A stretch of DNA of 8,182 nucleotides from Blastocatellia bacterium (GTDB taxonomy: Bacteria; Acidobacteriota; Blastocatellia; Pyrinomonadales; Pyrinomonadaceae): contig JACDAY010000154.1 in assembly GCA_013695195.1 (NCBI GenBank), positions 1 through 8,182 on the forward strand, given 5' to 3'. This document shows positions 6,270 to 8,182 of the stretch, in pieces. The notes beneath the pieces were generated by a model that saw only the letters and a program-made list of their open reading frames with translations, made no database searches and was not told where the DNA came from. Each line of letters begins with the position of its first letter. Positions within the stretch are counted from its first letter, which is position 1. Made by a program: the position numbers and the translations under genes.

Positions 6270-6406
6270 GCAGTCCGATGCGCCGCAGTAGGTCAGCATA
6301 GCGCGGATCTGAACGCAGATTACGTCAGCCGATCGACCGGCGGGGTGTCGGTCCAGCAGTTCGGTTGACAGGCGACAAGCCGGTTCCGGCAGCTTATTTG
6401 CCGTAA
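6270..6406 (+). pseudogene. Decayed 3' end of an FG-GAP/VCBS-repeat gene
   Basis: The stretch upstream of the intact FG-GAP protein contains the tail of a relative. The frame around 6324-6364 reads SRSTGGVSVQQFG, matching RQSTSGISIQQFG near the end of the intact gene. After loss of one T (GGTT here, GGTTT there) the frame shifts, and from 6365 it reads LTGDKPVPAAYLP then TAA, matching LTDDKPVPTAYLP. Before 6324 the similarity fades; a 'GATGCGCCGCAGTA' piece near 6277-6290 may correspond to TDAAVY of the repeat. The remnant has more G/C at third codon positions than the intact copy, so it is not a very recent duplicate. The rest of the 6116-6422 interval holds only the hairpin at 6153 and no other recognisable gene. 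Confidence 0.75.
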
Positions 6407-6413
6407 CAAAAGG
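6354..6413 (+). repeat. Direct repeat, left copy (FG-GAP gene 3' end)
   Basis: Sixty bases running from CAGCAGTTCGG through the TAA to AAAAGG recur at 8121-8182. Aligned by hand, about 54 of 62 columns agree, with two single-base gaps. The copies bracket the intact FG-GAP gene. The final AGG of this copy is also part of that gene's ribosome binding site. Confidence 0.8.
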
Positions 6414-6415
6414 AG
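6411..6415 (+). promoter_or_regulatory. Ribosome binding site of the double-propeller gene
   Basis: AGGAG lies seven bases before ATG 6423 and directly after the TAA of the decayed FG-GAP tail. It supports this start, which also begins the signal peptide. Confidence 0.75.
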
Positions 6416-6422
6416 AAACGAA

Positions 6423-8174
6423 ATGAACATAAATTACATATCAAAAGTCAATAAAAATCTGCGGCCCGTTTTTTCAGCCATCTGTCTCTTGGTATTTATT
6501 TTTACCGCCACGGTTTTCGCCCAAACGCCGCCGCTTCGCGCCAACGCCAAGATCGCCTTTACCAGCGACCGCGACGGTAACCGGGAGATTTACGTGATGA
6601 ACAACGACGGCACGGGACAGGTTCGATTGACGAACAATCCCGGCGCGGATAATTTCCCAGCCTTCTCGCCCGACGGAAGAAGAATTGCCTTTGTCAGCCA
6701 AAACGCTTCCGGCGCTTTCGCTATCAAAATAATGAACGCCGACGGGACAAACCAAACCGAGATTACCCCGATTGCCTTTGACAACAGCCCATTCCCATGG
6801 CACCAAATCAAATCTTTGGATTGGTCGGCCGACGGCAGCAAGATAGCCTTTGATGAAGGCGGCGAGATTTTCACCGTCAATGTTAACGGCAGCAATCGAA
6901 CAAATCTCACCAACCATCCGTCTCAGGACTTTGCGCCTTCGTGGTCGCGCGACGGCTCTCGCATCGTGTTTAGTAGTTCCCGCGTTGCCTCTCTGACAAT
7001 GCACACGATGAATGCTGACGGCAGCGATGTACGGGCGTTGCCAAGCACCGGCGAGTTTATTGATTACTCGCCAGACTGGTCACCGACCGGCACTAAAATC
7101 GTTTTTGTCGTTGGCAGTGAAAATTTTCTTCCGATTCTTTACATCGCCAATGCCGATGGCACAAATCGCCAACCCTTCGACGGTGACGGATTTGGCTCCA
7201 GTCACAGAAATAAACCGAACTGGTCGCCGGACGCGACGAAGATTATCTTTCACATCTGGGAATACTCCAGCGACGACGCGGAAATCTATGTTAAAAATGT
7301 GAACGGCGGCGCATTTATACGGCTAACCAACACAAACGGCAATAATTTTCAACCGTCATGGCAGCCACTTGCACCCGCAACGACATTCCCCGATTTTGAC
7401 GGCGACGGCCGCGCGGACATATCCGTTTTTCGGCCGTCGGACAGGACCTGGTATCTGAACCGGTCAGGCCAAGGCTTTTCCGCCACACAGTTCGGACTCT
7501 CAGCCGACAAGATCACCCCGGCGGACTACGACGGCGATGGCAGAACCGATATTTCGGTTTATCGGGACGGCGTATGGTATTGGCTCAAAAGTTCGGATAA
7601 CAGTTTTAATGCACGTCAATTCGGTATCGCTTCTGACATTCCCGTTCCGGCAGATTACACGGGCGACGGACGTGCCGAGTTAGCTGTTTATCGCGGCGGC
7701 GTGTGGTGGACTCTGAATTTAATCAATGAACAAGCAAACGCAAGTCAGTTCGGTGTTTCGACCGACAAACCTGTTCCGGCTGATTACGACGGCGACGGAC
7801 GGATTGACCAAGCTGTTTATCGAAATGGCGAATGGCATTTGAACCGCTCGAGTCAAGGCTATACGGTTGTTAATTTCGGACTTGGGACAGATAAACCTGT
7901 CGTTGGCGATTACGACGGCGACGGACGAGCCGACCAAGCGGTTTATCGTGATGGAACCTGGTATTTACTGCAAAGTTCGCAAGGCTCCACGACTTTTCCG
8001 TTTGGCATCGCTACAGACATTCCCGCGCCCGCCGATTATGACGGCGACGGTAAAACAGATGCAGCGGTTTATCGCAACGGAGCTTGGTATCTGCGCCAAA
8101 GCACAAGCGGAATATCGATTCAGCAGTTCGGTTTGACAGACGACAAGCCTGTTCCAACGGCATATTTGCCGTAA
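6423..8174 (+). CDS. Secreted TolB-like propeller plus FG-GAP/VCBS repeat protein
   Basis: This is a 583-residue exported protein. Residues 1-33 form a Sec signal peptide (basic start, core SAICLLVFIFTATVFA, then QTPP). Residues about 41-315 are TolB/PD40-type propeller blades with repeated IAFTSDRDGNREIYVMN, FSPDGRRIAF, MNADGTN and LTNNPG phrases; blades recur about every 45 residues. Residues about 322-583 are six FG-GAP/VCBS repeats with Asp-rich D-x-DGDGR loops at 324, 368, 411, 454, 496 and 538, a period of 42-44 residues, each followed by a VYR-x-G-x-W-Y-L strand and a QFG-x-x-x-D phrase. The loops resemble integrin-alpha calcium sites; the third is altered (DYTGDGRAE). There is no membrane anchor, catalytic motif or sorting tail, so a surface binding or scaffold role is inferred. 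Start: AGGAG seven bases upstream. The gene is flanked by direct repeats of its own 3' end. Confidence 0.92.
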   Translation: MNINYISKVNKNLRPVFSAICLLVFIFTATVFAQTPPLRANAKIAFTSDRDGNREIYVMNNDGTGQVRLTNNPGADNFPAFSPDGRRIAFVSQNASGAFAIKIMNADGTNQTEITPIAFDNSPFPWHQIKSLDWSADGSKIAFDEGGEIFTVNVNGSNRTNLTNHPSQDFAPSWSRDGSRIVFSSSRVASLTMHTMNADGSDVRALPSTGEFIDYSPDWSPTGTKIVFVVGSENFLPILYIANADGTNRQPFDGDGFGSSHRNKPNWSPDATKIIFHIWEYSSDDAEIYVKNVNGGAFIRLTNTNGNNFQPSWQPLAPATTFPDFDGDGRADISVFRPSDRTWYLNRSGQGFSATQFGLSADKITPADYDGDGRTDISVYRDGVWYWLKSSDNSFNARQFGIASDIPVPADYTGDGRAELAVYRGGVWWTLNLINEQANASQFGVSTDKPVPADYDGDGRIDQAVYRNGEWHLNRSSQGYTVVNFGLGTDKPVVGDYDGDGRADQAVYRDGTWYLLQSSQGSTTFPFGIATDIPAPADYDGDGKTDAAVYRNGAWYLRQSTSGISIQQFGLTDDKPVPTAYLP

Positions 8175-8182
8175 TCAAAAGG
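8121..8182 (+). repeat. Direct repeat, right copy (reaches the window edge)
   Basis: This copy covers the last 17 codons of the intact FG-GAP gene, its TAA, and the CAAAAGG that ends the window. In the left copy the same CAAAAGG is followed by AGAAACGAAATG, the ribosome binding site and start of an FG-GAP gene. Another gene of the family may therefore begin just outside the window. Confidence 0.7.

Noticed and set aside
7380..8174. Regular ~129-bp periodicity resembling a repeat array or CRISPR
   Set aside because: The periodicity comes from coding FG-GAP repeats in one intact frame, and the repeat units diverge in a codon-consistent way.

Overview
The window looks like a chromosomal stretch from an Acidobacteriota member, probably Blastocatellia/Pyrinomonadaceae-like. 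The basis is family recognition, not a database search: a phosphorylation-type ECF sigma factor coupled to a Ser/Thr kinase with TPR repeats, the C-terminus of an Oar-like TonB-dependent outer-membrane protein, and a secreted TolB-propeller plus FG-GAP/VCBS protein. No rRNA, tRNA, CRISPR array or recognisable transposase was seen.

Region by region. Bases 1-298 hold the 3' ends of two convergent reading frames: a plus-strand tail ending at 77, and a minus-strand C-terminal remnant (89-298) with no start codon. A complete saccharopine-dehydrogenase-family oxidoreductase follows (287-1369, +). Its stop codon overlaps that of a minus-strand remnant, the last ~190 residues of a TonB-dependent receptor-like protein (1366-1944). 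That remnant is joined directly to a broken kinase (about 1945-2459, -), which has a frameshifting internal deletion and is cut off just after its catalytic loop. Upstream of it on the same strand lie an intact kinase-TM-TPR gene (2471-4750) and its ECF sigma factor (4747-5337). A divergent control region (5338-5503) separates these from a secreted protein of unknown function (5504-6115, +). A strong hairpin (6153-6176) and a decayed 3' end of an FG-GAP gene (about 6270-6406) precede an intact 583-residue secreted double-propeller protein (6423-8174).

How the genes may work together. Sigma factor and kinase overlap by GTGA and form one operon, to which the broken second kinase originally belonged. 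The sigma factor has Thr/Ser where classical ECF factors carry the acidic DAED-type motif of region 2.2. This fits a system in which the membrane kinase activates the sigma factor by phosphorylation (known for EcfP/PknT-type pairs, inferred here). The divergent secreted protein is a plausible but unproven target.

The main novelty is genome dynamics: a degraded kinase duplicate, a kinase/TonB-receptor chimeric junction, and an FG-GAP gene bracketed by ~60-bp direct repeats formed by its own 3' end and the remnant of a relative. No clearly new multi-gene system is evident beyond these.
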